From assembly GCA_902623995.1 (NCBI GenBank), contig CACNWE010000007.1:1-64000 (forward strand): a stretch of DNA of 64,000 bases. Reading direction: 5' to 3'. Position numbers and translations under genes: made by a program. Shown in pieces: positions 9,463 to 19,192 of this stretch; positions within the stretch are counted from its first letter, which is position 1, and each line of letters starts with the position of its first letter. This stretch comes from an uncultured SAR116 cluster alpha proteobacterium. Lineage in GTDB: Bacteria > Pseudomonadota > Alphaproteobacteria > Puniceispirillales > Marisalimonadaceae. The notes under the pieces were generated by a model. The model was not told the origin of the DNA. It worked only from the letters and a program-made list of their open reading frames with translations, and did not search any database.

Positions 9463-10455
9463 ATGTTTTTTGGTAAAGTGAAAACAGAGTTGTCTTTAGG
9501 TGGAATTCTATCATCATCCATAGAAATTTATAAAAATAAAAATAAAATAAAAATTTCAAAAGGAACAGTTATAAACAAAACTTTACTAGATCTTTTATTA
9601 TTAAATAACATTGAGCATATAAAATGTGCTAAATTGGAAGATGATGAAATTGATGAAAACTCATCAGTCCATGAGATATCAAAAAAGATTATTGCTTCTA
9701 AGAAATCAAATATCATAATTCAAGATCCCAAAAATGGAAGATGTAACTTAGTATCCAGTGTTGATGGAATAATAACATTTCAACCAAACCAACTATTTTC
9801 AATTAATTCAGTAACAAATGATATTGGAATAGCTTCTTTAAAAGCTTTTTCAAAAGTCAAAAAAAATCAGATAGTTGCCTCAATTAAAGCTATTCCTTTT
9901 GGAATTAAAAAAAATAACCTTCAAGATATAATCAATGTTTGCCAAGAATGTTTTAAAATTTTACCTTTTAAAAAAAAGAATATTCATCTTATTCAAACAA
10001 TTAATCAAAATACTCGTGCAAAAATATTAGAAAAAACTTTAGAAGTTACAAAGGATAGGTTGTCATCTTGTGGAAATAATAAAATTGCAGAAAAAAAATG
10101 TTCTCATGACATTAAATCCATTTGCGAACAATTAAAAAAAAGTGTTAATGAAGATGCAGATATAATTTTAATATTCGGAACATCCGCTATATCTGACATT
10201 AACGATACAATACCTCAGTCAATACTTGAAATTAATGGTACAATTTTACGTTTAGGAATGCCAGTTGAACCTGGAAATTTAATTCTGCTAGCTGATATTA
10301 AAATTTCAAAAAAACATATTTCAATAATTGGCATGCCTGGATGTGCTAGATCAAAAAAAGAAAATGGAGTTGATTGGATTTTATGGAGGAAATTATGTGA
10401 CTTAAAAATTTCTTTAGACGACATAAATCATATGGGTAATGGAGGTTTGTTATGA
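9463..10455 (+). CDS. Molybdopterin-binding-domain protein (N-terminal half of MobA-like fusions)
   Basis: A 330-aa protein. The C-terminal half resembles the molybdopterin-binding (MoaB/MogA/MoeA-like) domain: IILIFGTSAISD, the RLGMPVEPGNLILLADI segment and the IGMPGCARSKKENGVDWIL motif. In many alphaproteobacteria this protein is the N-terminal half of a roughly 530-aa fusion to a MobA-type nucleotidyltransferase; here the ORF stops before that domain. The first 100 residues are lysine- and isoleucine-rich. It overlaps the arsC-like gene by 4 bases (ATGA). Its exact role in cofactor biosynthesis is uncertain. Confidence 0.7.
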   Translation: MFFGKVKTELSLGGILSSSIEIYKNKNKIKISKGTVINKTLLDLLLLNNIEHIKCAKLEDDEIDENSSVHEISKKIIASKKSNIIIQDPKNGRCNLVSSVDGIITFQPNQLFSINSVTNDIGIASLKAFSKVKKNQIVASIKAIPFGIKKNNLQDIINVCQECFKILPFKKKNIHLIQTINQNTRAKILEKTLEVTKDRLSSCGNNKIAEKKCSHDIKSICEQLKKSVNEDADIILIFGTSAISDINDTIPQSILEINGTILRLGMPVEPGNLILLADIKISKKHISIIGMPGCARSKKENGVDWILWRKLCDLKISLDDINHMGNGGLL

Positions 10456-10826
10456 CAAAGATTAGTTTTAATATTTATCATAATCCAAGATGTTCAAAAT
10501 CTAGAAAAGCTTTAGAAATTCTCAATTCCAAAACTAAAGACTTTAAAATAATAAAATACTTAGAAAATGGAATAGATATTATTGAACTAGCATCTCTACT
10601 TGACATAAATAATATATCTAAAGAAGAAATAATAAGAACAAATGAAGATTCATATAAAGAATTAAAATTAACAAAAAAAGATTTGTCTAAAGACGCAATA
10701 ATTAATTTGATTTATAAATTTCCAATTTTATTGCAAAGGCCAATAATTTGTAAATATAAAAATAATAAGTTAGTCCAATCAGTTATTGGAAGGCCTCCAG
10801 AAACAGTTCTAGGTCTGTTTGATTAA
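10452..10826 (+). CDS. ArsC/Spx-family thioredoxin-fold protein (arsenate reductase-like)
   Basis: A 124-aa ArsC-family protein with the thioredoxin-like fold. The N-terminal YHNPRCSKSRKAL carries the single conserved cysteine (Cys-Ser-Lys-Ser), and the C-terminal QRPIICKYKNN and GRPPETVLGLF match the family, including the arginine used by glutaredoxin-dependent arsenate reductases. Members include true arsenate reductases and YfgD/Spx-like proteins of unknown substrate. No ars operon surrounds it, so arsenate reduction is only one possibility. Confidence 0.82.
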   Translation: MTKISFNIYHNPRCSKSRKALEILNSKTKDFKIIKYLENGIDIIELASLLDINNISKEEIIRTNEDSYKELKLTKKDLSKDAIINLIYKFPILLQRPIICKYKNNKLVQSVIGRPPETVLGLFD

Positions 10827-10829
10827 ATC

Positions 10830-11819
10830 TTAAGTTTTAACTTGACCGATGTGTGATTGATTTTTTTTTCTAGAAAGTTCAATTTGTTTTTGACGTTCTT
10901 TAAATCTCTTTTTTTGTTTATCATTTGAAGATTTAAAACAATGATGGCAACTCTCTCCTTGGACAAAATACTTATGCTTTTTATCATTTTGACTTATAGG
11001 CATTCTACAAGCAAAGCACATTTCATAATGACCTAGTTCTAAGTTGTGATCAACAGAAACTCTATAATCAAAAACAAAACAACTACCATTCCATCTACTT
11101 TCTTTTTTTGGAATCTGTTCAAGATATTTTAAAATTCCACCCTCTAGATGATATACTTCTTCAAAACCAAGAGACCTTAAATAAGATGTAGATTTTTCAC
11201 ATCTGATACCACCAGTACAAAACATAGCAATTTTTTTATTTTTAATTTCAGGATCTTTATTTATTAAGTTTTTATTAACCCAATCTGGAAATTCTCTAAA
11301 ATTTTTTATATTTGGATTTAAAGCATTTTCGAAAGAGCCTATTGATACTTCATAACTATTTCTTGTATCAATTAACAATAAATTCTTATCTGTTATTAAA
11401 TCATTCCAATTTTCTGGCTTAACATAATCTCCAACAATCTTTTTGGGTGAGATTTCTGGTAATCCAATTGTAACAATCTCTTTTTTTTGTCTTATTTTCA
11501 TTCTGAAGAAAGGATTTTTATATGCAAACGAGTATTTAGGCTCTAAATCCATTAAAAAATCTAAACACCAAAGTTTTTCTAATGCTACTGTAATCTCATT
11601 TATTGTTCCTGCTATTGTTCCATTAACACCCTCTTTTGCTATTAAAATTGTACCTTTAATTTCAGTCTTATTGAAAATTGATTTTAATGAATTGTGCAAC
11701 GCAACGGTATCTGAAACTTCAAAAAATTTGTAAAAAGCGGTTACAACTTTAACATCAGATGTATTTAGTTTTTTTTCATTAAGTTTTAAAAAATTAAGAT
11801 AATTTGATTTAGGTGACAT
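10830..11819 (-). CDS. trhO: TrhO, tRNA uridine-34 hydroxylase (rhodanese domain)
   Basis: A 329-aa YceA/TrhO-family protein. TrhO uses molecular oxygen to hydroxylate U34 of certain tRNAs as the first step to 5-methoxyuridine or 5-oxyacetyluridine. Domains: N-terminal YceA domain (about 20-120, with GTILIAKEGVNGTIAG), central rhodanese (about 140-240) with catalytic loop CTGGIRCEKS, and a C-terminal CxxC...CxxC segment (CFAC and CHHC) followed by a lysine-rich tail. It converges with the arsC-like gene. Confidence 0.92.
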   Translation of the reverse strand: MSPKSNYLNFLKLNEKKLNTSDVKVVTAFYKFFEVSDTVALHNSLKSIFNKTEIKGTILIAKEGVNGTIAGTINEITVALEKLWCLDFLMDLEPKYSFAYKNPFFRMKIRQKKEIVTIGLPEISPKKIVGDYVKPENWNDLITDKNLLLIDTRNSYEVSIGSFENALNPNIKNFREFPDWVNKNLINKDPEIKNKKIAMFCTGGIRCEKSTSYLRSLGFEEVYHLEGGILKYLEQIPKKESRWNGSCFVFDYRVSVDHNLELGHYEMCFACRMPISQNDKKHKYFVQGESCHHCFKSSNDKQKKRFKERQKQIELSRKKNQSHIGQVKT

Positions 11820-11925
11820 TTTGTTTTATTTAAAATTTAAATATAGAAGACTTAAGTTTATTAGCATAAATAAGTATATAAGTTAAAAAAAATTTAAAAT
11901 TTATAAATTAATATGGAGAAATTAT

Positions 11926-12372
11926 ATGTCAGAGATAATTATGGAAAAAATTACCCTAGAAAAAGTAAATTTGATAATTCAAAACTCTATTAAAAAAGCT
12001 AGAGAAATTAAAATTAATCCTATAATGGTTGTAGTTTTAGATCATCGTGGTGCAATCAAAGGATGTTTAGGAGAAGATGGAATAAGTAGTTTACGTTTTA
12101 AGATTGCACATGGTAAAGCAAATGGAGCTTTTCAAATGGGAATGGGATCAAGAGCATTATTTAATAGAGCGGAACAACAAGCTTATTTCATAAATGCTGT
12201 AAATGCACTAACAAATGGCGAATTAGTTCCAGTCCCTGGAGGTGTTTTAATAAGAGACAAAAATAATAACATCATAGGTTCTGTAGGTATATCAGGAGAT
12301 ACATCCGATAATGATGAAATTGCTGCTGTTTTTGGCATTGAAGCAGCTGGATTTAAACCTGAAGTTGGATAA
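11926..12372 (+). CDS. GlcG/HbpS (DUF336) family protein
   Basis: A 148-aa GlcG/HbpS-like protein. Family features are the N-terminal LEKVNLIIQNSIKKA helix, VVVLDHRGAIKG, KIAHGKANGAF and the C-terminal IGSVGISGDTSDNDEIAA. Members bind heme or small cofactors (HbpS) or sit in glycolate utilisation clusters (GlcG), but most are uncharacterised. No glc operon is adjacent, although a GlcD-like FAD enzyme lies 3.1 kb downstream. A purine-rich GGAG is placed seven bases before the ATG. Confidence 0.82.
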   Translation: MSEIIMEKITLEKVNLIIQNSIKKAREIKINPIMVVVLDHRGAIKGCLGEDGISSLRFKIAHGKANGAFQMGMGSRALFNRAEQQAYFINAVNALTNGELVPVPGGVLIRDKNNNIIGSVGISGDTSDNDEIAAVFGIEAAGFKPEVG

Positions 12373-12373
12373 G

Positions 12374-13024
12374 TTAATTAAAATATAGTAAAATTAAGAT
12401 AGGTGAAAATGTCAAAATTAATAATAAAAGAATACCAATTAATGGTTTTTCATTAATTGAAACAATGTTTATTATTTCAATTCTTGAATAACCATCCAGA
12501 ATTCTTTCTATAATTTTCATTTTTTTTACAATTTGATAATACAAAATAGCTAAGATATGAATTCCAATTAATATGTATAAAAAATAATGCAGAATATTAT
12601 GAATATAGGTCCAATCACTTGTAAGATCTGGTGTTAAAAACGAAAGTGGTGCGTCATAAAGAATATCATCACTCGAAAACAACCCTGACACAGATATTGA
12701 TAATAAAACCATCATGAATATTAAAGTAGAATAGCATCCTATTGGTGTCCTAATTGATGTAATAGTATTAGTTTTTGAAAATTGGGATAATGCATCTACA
12801 ATTGAAAGATTAAAGCTTGTGAATCTCGAATAATAAGTGCCGTAAAAACCCCACAATAATCTAAAAAAAACCAAACCTAACAATGCCACACCAAAATACT
12901 GATGAAGATCTAACATATTTAATTTTGCTGATGATATTGAACTTATGACAAGAAAAATTAAACTTATATGAAATAGTCTTAAAGGGAGATCCCATATTTT
13001 TTTATTTCTTATATTTTCTTTCAA
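12374..13024 (-). CDS. Cytochrome b561-family membrane protein
   Basis: A 216-aa integral membrane protein with four to five hydrophobic helices. Histidines suited to heme b ligation occur in RLFHISLIF, LDLHQYFGVALL, WTYIHNILHYFLY and IGIHILAILYY, and the order matches bacterial cytochrome b561/Ni,Fe-hydrogenase b-subunit-like domains. It probably passes electrons across the inner membrane, with no partner cytochrome or dehydrogenase visible nearby. It converges on the DUF336 gene with a 1-base gap. Confidence 0.85.
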   Translation of the reverse strand: MKENIRNKKIWDLPLRLFHISLIFLVISSISSAKLNMLDLHQYFGVALLGLVFFRLLWGFYGTYYSRFTSFNLSIVDALSQFSKTNTITSIRTPIGCYSTLIFMMVLLSISVSGLFSSDDILYDAPLSFLTPDLTSDWTYIHNILHYFLYILIGIHILAILYYQIVKKMKIIERILDGYSRIEIINIVSINEKPLIGILLLLILTFSPILILLYFN

Positions 13025-13075
13025 AATAATGTTTCTTTATGTTAGTTGTAATTTATTATTATAGAGTTACTAGAA

Positions 13076-13708
13076 ATGAATTTAAAATGGAATAGTAAAA
13101 TGCTTACTGCATTTTACGAGATCAAAGAAAAAGATAAAAACTTCAAAAAAATATTTGATCAGTTTGGATTACCAGAAAATCGTGCTATTAAAAAAAATTT
13201 TGAAAGCATTGCAAAAATTATAATTGGACAGCAAATTTCAACAAATGTTGCAAAAAAAATTTATGAAAAACTTTCTCAAAATAATATGTTAGACGAAGAG
13301 ATTTTATCAAAAGCCAGTATTGAAGAACTAAAGCATTTTGGGTTATCTACACAAAAATCATTTTATATTAAGAATTTGGCTACATTGTCATTAAAAAATC
13401 AAATAGATATAAGTTCCCTAGATAAATTATCAAGTAAAAAGGTAACCGATGTGTTACTGCCAATCAAAGGAATTGGAGAATGGACGATTAACAACTTCAA
13501 GATCTTTGCCTTACAAGATGTAAATGCATGGCCGTCAGCGGACTTGGCACTTCAAGAAGCAGTAAAAATATTGACAAATTTAATTAGAAGACCAAATCAA
13601 GTCGAAATGGAAAAATTAGGAAAAAATTGGGAACCTTACAGAGGCGCGGCTGCCTTGTTCCTTTGGCATTTTTATAATAAAATTAAGATAAAATCTTCAA
13701 AATTATGA
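13076..13708 (+). CDS. DNA-3-methyladenine glycosylase (AlkA-like, HhH-GPD family)
   Basis: A 210-aa base-excision repair glycosylase. The HhH-GPD core is clear: IIGQQISTNVAKKIYEKL, the helix-hairpin-helix LLPIKGIGEWTI and the catalytic-aspartate segment WPSADLALQEA, then WEPYRGAAALFLWH. It lacks the N-terminal AlkA domain of the E. coli protein, as in many short AlkA homologues. Its stop overlaps the start of the cysQ-tsaC fusion gene by 4 bases (ATGA), implying co-translation. Confidence 0.9.
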   Translation: MNLKWNSKMLTAFYEIKEKDKNFKKIFDQFGLPENRAIKKNFESIAKIIIGQQISTNVAKKIYEKLSQNNMLDEEILSKASIEELKHFGLSTQKSFYIKNLATLSLKNQIDISSLDKLSSKKVTDVLLPIKGIGEWTINNFKIFALQDVNAWPSADLALQEAVKILTNLIRRPNQVEMEKLGKNWEPYRGAAALFLWHFYNKIKIKSSKL

Positions 13709-15486
13709 TTACTAAGAATAAAATTATAAAAATAATAGAATTAGCAAAAAAATGTAATGAATGTGCTCTTAATCATTTCAAAAATTTTGATAAAAAATCG
13801 GTAGATTATAAAGATGATTATTCGCCATTAACAAAAGCTGATGTTAAAGTTAATAATATTGCCGTTTATGGATTACAAAAGTTATTTCCAAATATAGAAA
13901 TCATTAGTGAAGAACTTCATAATTCAAAACATATTTTTAAAAACAAAAAATATTTTTGGCTAATTGATCCTATAGATGGTACAAAAGAATTTATAAACAA
14001 AAGCCCAAACTTTACTGTTAATTTTGCTCTTGTAAAACACAACTTACCCATTTTTGGTTTAATTTCTCAGCCAACAACAGGAACAATTTGGTACAATTTT
14101 AATAATAAGGCATGGAAGTTAGATAAAGATCAAGACTTTAAGAGTTCTCAAATAATACAATGTAAAGAAATAAATTATAAAAAACTTAGAACTCTTAGTA
14201 GTTTCAATCATAGATCAAAAGAATTAGAGGACTGGATTTCTTTCGCTAAGCCATTTTCAGATCAAGACATAGGATCTAGTATTAAATTTTGTTATTTAGC
14301 TGAAGGCAAGGTAGATTTTTATCCAAGAACATCACCTACTATGGAATGGGATATTGCAGCGGGACACAGTATTTTAAAATCTGCTGGTGGTAACGTAATT
14401 TCTGATTCTGGTATTGAAATTAAATATGGAAAAAAGAAGTTTCTAAATGATGTTTTTCTTGCTCACGGGAAAACAAAAAATATACCCAACACATTTTTAA
14501 TAAAGTTAAAATACAAAAACTTTAATAATTATAATAAAAATTTGCAAGATAGCATTAATGAATTAAAAAAGGAAAATTTGGTAGTATTTCCAACTGAAAC
14601 TGTCTATGGACTTGGAGCTATAGGTAATAGTAAAAAAGCAATTAAAAGTATATATCACGCAAAAAAACGACCATCAAATAACCCACTAATTGTTCATACT
14701 TTTGATAAAAAAGAAGCAGAAAAATATGGCGTATTTACAAGTGTTGCAGATATCTTAACAGAAAGGTATTGGCCTGGTCCATTAACAGTCATTTTGCAGA
14801 CAAAACAAAATAATTTAGCAAAATTATTATCCCAAGGTAAAAGTTCAATAGCTATTAGAGTCCCATCCCATCCTGTCGCAAGAGACTTATTGGAACAGAT
14901 AAAAATCCCTATTTTAGCACCAAGTGCAAATAAATCTGGTTGTGTAAGTCCAACAGAAATCAAACACGTGAAAGATGATTTTGGACCTGAATTTAGAGGA
15001 AAAGATTGGAATTTATCTAAAATAATTGATTATGGATCATGTGAAGTTGGAATAGAGTCAACAGTAGTCGATTGTAGAGGCGATCTTCCAATTATACTTA
15101 GACATGGTTACATAACTTCAGAAATGATTTCAGATATATTTAATTGTGACATTTTAGGGTCCCAAGATTTTGATGAATTAATTTCACCTGGGCAAATGAA
15201 AAGTCATTATTCTCCAAAAGCCAATGTCTATTTAAATCAAAAGTCAAATATTAATGATAGTGCTTGGCTAACTTTTGGAAATCTTCCAAAAACATTGCAG
15301 AACGAAAAGATTATGTTTAACCTAAGTCCAAGTGGAAATTTATTTCAAGCTTGTAATTTGCTGTATTCTGGTCTGCGATATCTAGACTCATTTGGAGTTA
15401 AAATTATACAAGTTATGCCTATTCCCATGAAGGGCGTTGGTATTGCAATAAATGATAGATTAAAAAGAGCATCTTTTAAGAATTAG
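13705..15486 (+). CDS. Fusion of CysQ-like bisphosphate nucleotidase and TsaC/Sua5 tRNA threonylcarbamoyladenylate synthase
   Basis: A continuous 593-aa ORF with two complete enzyme domains. Residues 1-265 are an inositol-monophosphatase-fold CysQ (PAP phosphatase): the SEE metal ligands at 68-70, DPIDGT at 88-93 and MEWDIAAGH at 213-221. Residues about 275-593 are a Sua5/YrdC protein: PTETVYGLG at 296-304, the HAKKRPSNNPLIVH substrate-binding segment near 318-331, IESTVVD at 450-456, and a C-terminal Sua5-type domain. CysQ clears 3'-phosphoadenosine 5'-phosphate; TsaC makes threonylcarbamoyl-AMP for tRNA t6A37. No stop or shift separates them. The fusion is unusual and the link between the activities is unknown. 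Confidence 0.9.
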   Translation: MITKNKIIKIIELAKKCNECALNHFKNFDKKSVDYKDDYSPLTKADVKVNNIAVYGLQKLFPNIEIISEELHNSKHIFKNKKYFWLIDPIDGTKEFINKSPNFTVNFALVKHNLPIFGLISQPTTGTIWYNFNNKAWKLDKDQDFKSSQIIQCKEINYKKLRTLSSFNHRSKELEDWISFAKPFSDQDIGSSIKFCYLAEGKVDFYPRTSPTMEWDIAAGHSILKSAGGNVISDSGIEIKYGKKKFLNDVFLAHGKTKNIPNTFLIKLKYKNFNNYNKNLQDSINELKKENLVVFPTETVYGLGAIGNSKKAIKSIYHAKKRPSNNPLIVHTFDKKEAEKYGVFTSVADILTERYWPGPLTVILQTKQNNLAKLLSQGKSSIAIRVPSHPVARDLLEQIKIPILAPSANKSGCVSPTEIKHVKDDFGPEFRGKDWNLSKIIDYGSCEVGIESTVVDCRGDLPIILRHGYITSEMISDIFNCDILGSQDFDELISPGQMKSHYSPKANVYLNQKSNINDSAWLTFGNLPKTLQNEKIMFNLSPSGNLFQACNLLYSGLRYLDSFGVKIIQVMPIPMKGVGIAINDRLKRASFKN

Positions 15487-15490
15487 AGAA

Positions 15491-16948
15491 ATGGACAATA
15501 CTGCTTTAGAAATAAAACTTAAGTCACTAAATTTAAAACATAATCCAATATTCACAAAAAAAGATCATATCAAATATATTCAAGATTGGAGAGGACAATT
15601 TAAAGGCGATGCTGCTGCAATATTAAAACCAATCAACACGATAGAAGTTTCAGCTATTATGAAATTTGCAAATGAAAATAAGATTGGAGTGGTACCTCAG
15701 GGCGGAAACACAAGTCTTTGTGGAGCAGCAACACCAGATAAAAGTGGTAAGTCAATTGTGGTTTCATTTGAAAAGATGAATAAGGTTCGACAATTTAATA
15801 AAGAATCTCAAACAATAATAGTGGAATCCGGAGTTATTTTAAGTCAGATACATGATGTAGTAGAAAAGGAAAATTTGTTTTTCCCGCTGAGTTTAGGGGC
15901 CCAAGGTTCATGCATGATTGGCGGCAATTTATCTACTAATGCAGGTGGTGTAAATGTTTTAAAATATGGAAACACAAGAGAACTCTGCCTTGGTCTAGAG
16001 GTTGTTTTGCCAAGTGGCAAAATTATGAACTTAATTTCAGAACTTAAAAAAGATAATACGGGTTATGACTTAAAAAACCTTTTTATTGGTGCTGAAGGAA
16101 CACTTGGAATAATTACAGCTGCCACCCTAAAGCTTTTTCAATTACCTAAAATGATTACCACCTTATTTGTAGAGGCTAATGAAATTTCCAATGCGGTAAA
16201 GTTATTAAACACTTTTAAATCTCACTTCCCAGACAGGATTGAATCTTTTGAACTTATGCCAAAAAGTTTTTGGGAGGTTGCAAAAAATAATATTGATAAT
16301 ATTGTAATGCCCCTTGAAAAAATGCCTGAAATGGGTGTTTTAATAGATGTTTCTAGCTTTTCAAATAATGAAATTACTCCTAATCAAAATGGAGAAGTTC
16401 AAATTATTAAATCAATTGAAAATGTATTAGAAGAATGTTTTGAGGTTAATCTAATATCTGACGCCACAATTTGTACAAATGAGAATCAAAAAAAAGCACT
16501 TTGGTCTATCAGAGAAGCAGCTGCAGAATCTGAAAAAAAAGAGCTTGAAAGTTCCAATCTCATAAAGTGCTTGAAACATGATATATCTTTGCCAGTTGAA
16601 TCAATAGATAATTTTCATAAAGATGCACAAATTATGATTTCTAATTTTTTGCCTAATCTAAAAACAATTTTTTTTGGTCATTTAGGTGACGGTAATCTTC
16701 ACTATAATGTTTTTGGGAATGGATCTTTGCCTGACGGGTTTGAAGGAAAAAGTTTAGAATTAACTAGAGAACTCTACAAAATTGTTCATAATTATAATGG
16801 ATCATTTTCTGCTGAACATGGGATAGGTCAATTAAAAAAAGATAGTTTAAAAACTCATAAAGATGAAGTAGCATATTCAATTATGGGGTTAATAAAAAAA
16901 CAATTAGATCCGCAAGGAATTATGAACCCAGGAAAAGTAATATTTTAA
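15491..16948 (+). CDS. FAD-linked 2-hydroxyacid dehydrogenase (GlcD/D-2-hydroxyglutarate dehydrogenase family)
   Basis: A 485-aa FAD-binding PCMH-type oxidoreductase. The FAD domain shows VVPQGGNTSLCGA and the GGNLSTNAGGVNVLKYGNTR segment, while the C-terminal catalytic domain has FGHLGDGNLHYNVF (metal/substrate histidines) and SAEHGIGQLKKD, followed by MNPGKV. This pattern is typical of D-2-hydroxyglutarate dehydrogenases and related D-lactate/glycolate enzymes. The substrate cannot be fixed from sequence. It starts 4 bases after the cysQ-tsaC fusion and probably belongs to the same operon. Confidence 0.88.
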   Translation: MDNTALEIKLKSLNLKHNPIFTKKDHIKYIQDWRGQFKGDAAAILKPINTIEVSAIMKFANENKIGVVPQGGNTSLCGAATPDKSGKSIVVSFEKMNKVRQFNKESQTIIVESGVILSQIHDVVEKENLFFPLSLGAQGSCMIGGNLSTNAGGVNVLKYGNTRELCLGLEVVLPSGKIMNLISELKKDNTGYDLKNLFIGAEGTLGIITAATLKLFQLPKMITTLFVEANEISNAVKLLNTFKSHFPDRIESFELMPKSFWEVAKNNIDNIVMPLEKMPEMGVLIDVSSFSNNEITPNQNGEVQIIKSIENVLEECFEVNLISDATICTNENQKKALWSIREAAAESEKKELESSNLIKCLKHDISLPVESIDNFHKDAQIMISNFLPNLKTIFFGHLGDGNLHYNVFGNGSLPDGFEGKSLELTRELYKIVHNYNGSFSAEHGIGQLKKDSLKTHKDEVAYSIMGLIKKQLDPQGIMNPGKVIF

Positions 16949-17002
16949 ATTTTAACTAGTTAAAAGAAATTATATTTAAATTAATAATTTAAGTAAGGCA
17001 AA

Positions 17003-19192
17003 ATGAAAATTTTAAGTATAATCTTTGCAGTAATAATCATTCTCTCCAGTAAATCTTTTGGAGAAACCAAAAATAACTTATCTTCAAATACCAAAGAGGT
17101 AGAATTTACTAGTGATAAAATAAAAGTTGACGAAAAAAACAAAATAGTTACGGCATCAGGTAATGTTGTAATAATAAATGAAAATAGAAAAATTGTTGCT
17201 GATAAAGTGGTTTACGATCAAAATATAGATAAGGCCATTGCAACAGGTAAGGTGATTTTAACAGAAAAAGACGGATCTATATATGAAACTAATAAGGTAG
17301 TTTTAACTAATGAATTTAAGTCAGTTGTTGCAATTCCGCTTTTTGGAAAATTAAAAGATAAATCAAATGTAAGCGCTGAAAATTTAAAAAAAAATGATCT
17401 TGGTGAAAGTTTCTTTAACGAGGGTGTATATACAGCTTGCGATTGTGATTTAAAAAAACAAGAAACACCTATTTGGAGATTAGAATCTAAACAAATTTAT
17501 CATGATCCAAAAACACAAACTATTTACCTGAAACACCCAGTAATGAAAATATTTTCTTTACCTGTGTATTATTTACCATATTTAAGCTTTCCTGATTGGA
17601 CAGTTAAAAGAAGATCAGGTTTTTTGACTCCTACTTATGGTTATTCTAAAAGAAACAGATTTCATATTAAAATTCCATACTATTACGCTCCTGAAAATGA
17701 CCCAACATGGGACATGACGTTTACCACTCATCAAATGGGTAAAACAGGTCATGCAGATCAATTAAATTTAAGGAAGGAATATGAAAATACGTCTTTGGAA
17801 ACAAACATATTTAAAGGTAATTTAGACACTAATAAATCAAATGGTGATAATGTGTTTGCGGCAAATCTAAAAGCTAAATCTTTTTTAAAAAATAATTGGA
17901 ATATGACTATTGAAGGTAAATACACTGATCAAGAAACATTTATGAGAAGGTATGGCTTTGACAGTAATTCAAGTTATAAAAGCTATATTGAATTAAACAA
18001 AATAAATTATAATTCAATATCAAATATTGAAATTTACAACATTCAAAATCTTGACGAAACAAGTAGTAATAACGAACCTGTTTTAGCTCCATCAGTATCC
18101 CATCATATTTTTAACACTAATAAAAAGCATGGTTATAATTATGACATTAAACTTAATGCTCATTCAATATATAATGATGAAAGCTATGATATTAAAAGAT
18201 GGTCTGGATTTGGAAATATAAATAAGAAATTATATTTTGAAAATTTATTATTAGATGCTAATGCTAATATTGGGCTGGATTTATATTCTATACAAGGAAG
18301 ACCGTCAAATGACACAAATGATAATAGATATATTGATAGAATTTCTTCTGGATTTTCAGTTGCCGCTAGTAACCAATTTGAGTTTATTAGTGAAACCTCT
18401 AGTTTTAGCATAGAGCCCAAGATTCAATTGAGTTCCCTTTTTAGCACTGATAGAACTGACGAAGTCCCTAATAGAGATTCTTCTGAATTTATTTTAGATC
18501 AAGCTAACTTATTTTTAAACAATCAATATCAAGGTAGGGATAATATACAATCAAATGATAGATTGAATTTTGGCATTACTGTTTTAGGAATAAATGAAAC
18601 TTTTGGTGATTTCAATTTTTTCGTTGGTCAAAGCCAAAAATTAAGTGGAACTCAAAAAAATATTTCCATTGCTAATAAAGATAGGCAATCGCATTTAATT
18701 AATTCAATAAGCTGGAATATAAATGAAAAGTTTAATTTTTCTTGGTTTTCTCTTTATAATCATCATGATTTAAAATCTGACACTTCAGATTTTCAATTTA
18801 TTGGTTCTATTGATGGTTGGTCATATTCTGCTAATCATAGATCTGTTAACAAAGCATTTGTTTCTGATAATAATAATAGAGAAGAATTATCGTTAGGTTT
18901 ATCAAAAAACTTTTCAAATTTGAAAACAAGTTATTCAAGAACATATGATCTCAAAAATAATGACGAAGAACTAATTTCTGAAACTCTAGCATTAGAATAT
19001 ACTGGAACTGGATATATGTTTGATAATTGTTTAACTGTTTTATTTGAGTATAAAAGTACTGGTGGGATTGCTGATAGAGATATATTACCAGAAGATTCTG
19101 TTTATTTGACATTTAGTTTCAGAAATCTTGGTGATTTTAAATATCAACCTAAGGCTATCACGAGAGCGTTAGGTGAAATTGTTAAAAATTAA
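17003..19192 (+). CDS. lptD: LPS-assembly protein LptD
   Basis: A 729-aa outer-membrane protein. A signal peptide (about residues 1-20) precedes an OstA/LptA-like jelly-roll domain (about 33-140, with VTASGNVVIINENRKIVADK) and a long beta-barrel that includes the conserved LPYLSFPDWTVKRRSGFLTP region. Cysteines at 146, 148 and 676 could form the inter-domain disulfides that LptD needs for activity. LptD with LptE inserts LPS into the outer leaflet. It converges with a methyltransferase-like gene, overlapping by 4 bases. Confidence 0.93.
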   Translation: MKILSIIFAVIIILSSKSFGETKNNLSSNTKEVEFTSDKIKVDEKNKIVTASGNVVIINENRKIVADKVVYDQNIDKAIATGKVILTEKDGSIYETNKVVLTNEFKSVVAIPLFGKLKDKSNVSAENLKKNDLGESFFNEGVYTACDCDLKKQETPIWRLESKQIYHDPKTQTIYLKHPVMKIFSLPVYYLPYLSFPDWTVKRRSGFLTPTYGYSKRNRFHIKIPYYYAPENDPTWDMTFTTHQMGKTGHADQLNLRKEYENTSLETNIFKGNLDTNKSNGDNVFAANLKAKSFLKNNWNMTIEGKYTDQETFMRRYGFDSNSSYKSYIELNKINYNSISNIEIYNIQNLDETSSNNEPVLAPSVSHHIFNTNKKHGYNYDIKLNAHSIYNDESYDIKRWSGFGNINKKLYFENLLLDANANIGLDLYSIQGRPSNDTNDNRYIDRISSGFSVAASNQFEFISETSSFSIEPKIQLSSLFSTDRTDEVPNRDSSEFILDQANLFLNNQYQGRDNIQSNDRLNFGITVLGINETFGDFNFFVGQSQKLSGTQKNISIANKDRQSHLINSISWNINEKFNFSWFSLYNHHDLKSDTSDFQFIGSIDGWSYSANHRSVNKAFVSDNNNREELSLGLSKNFSNLKTSYSRTYDLKNNDEELISETLALEYTGTGYMFDNCLTVLFEYKSTGGIADRDILPEDSVYLTFSFRNLGDFKYQPKAITRALGEIVKN

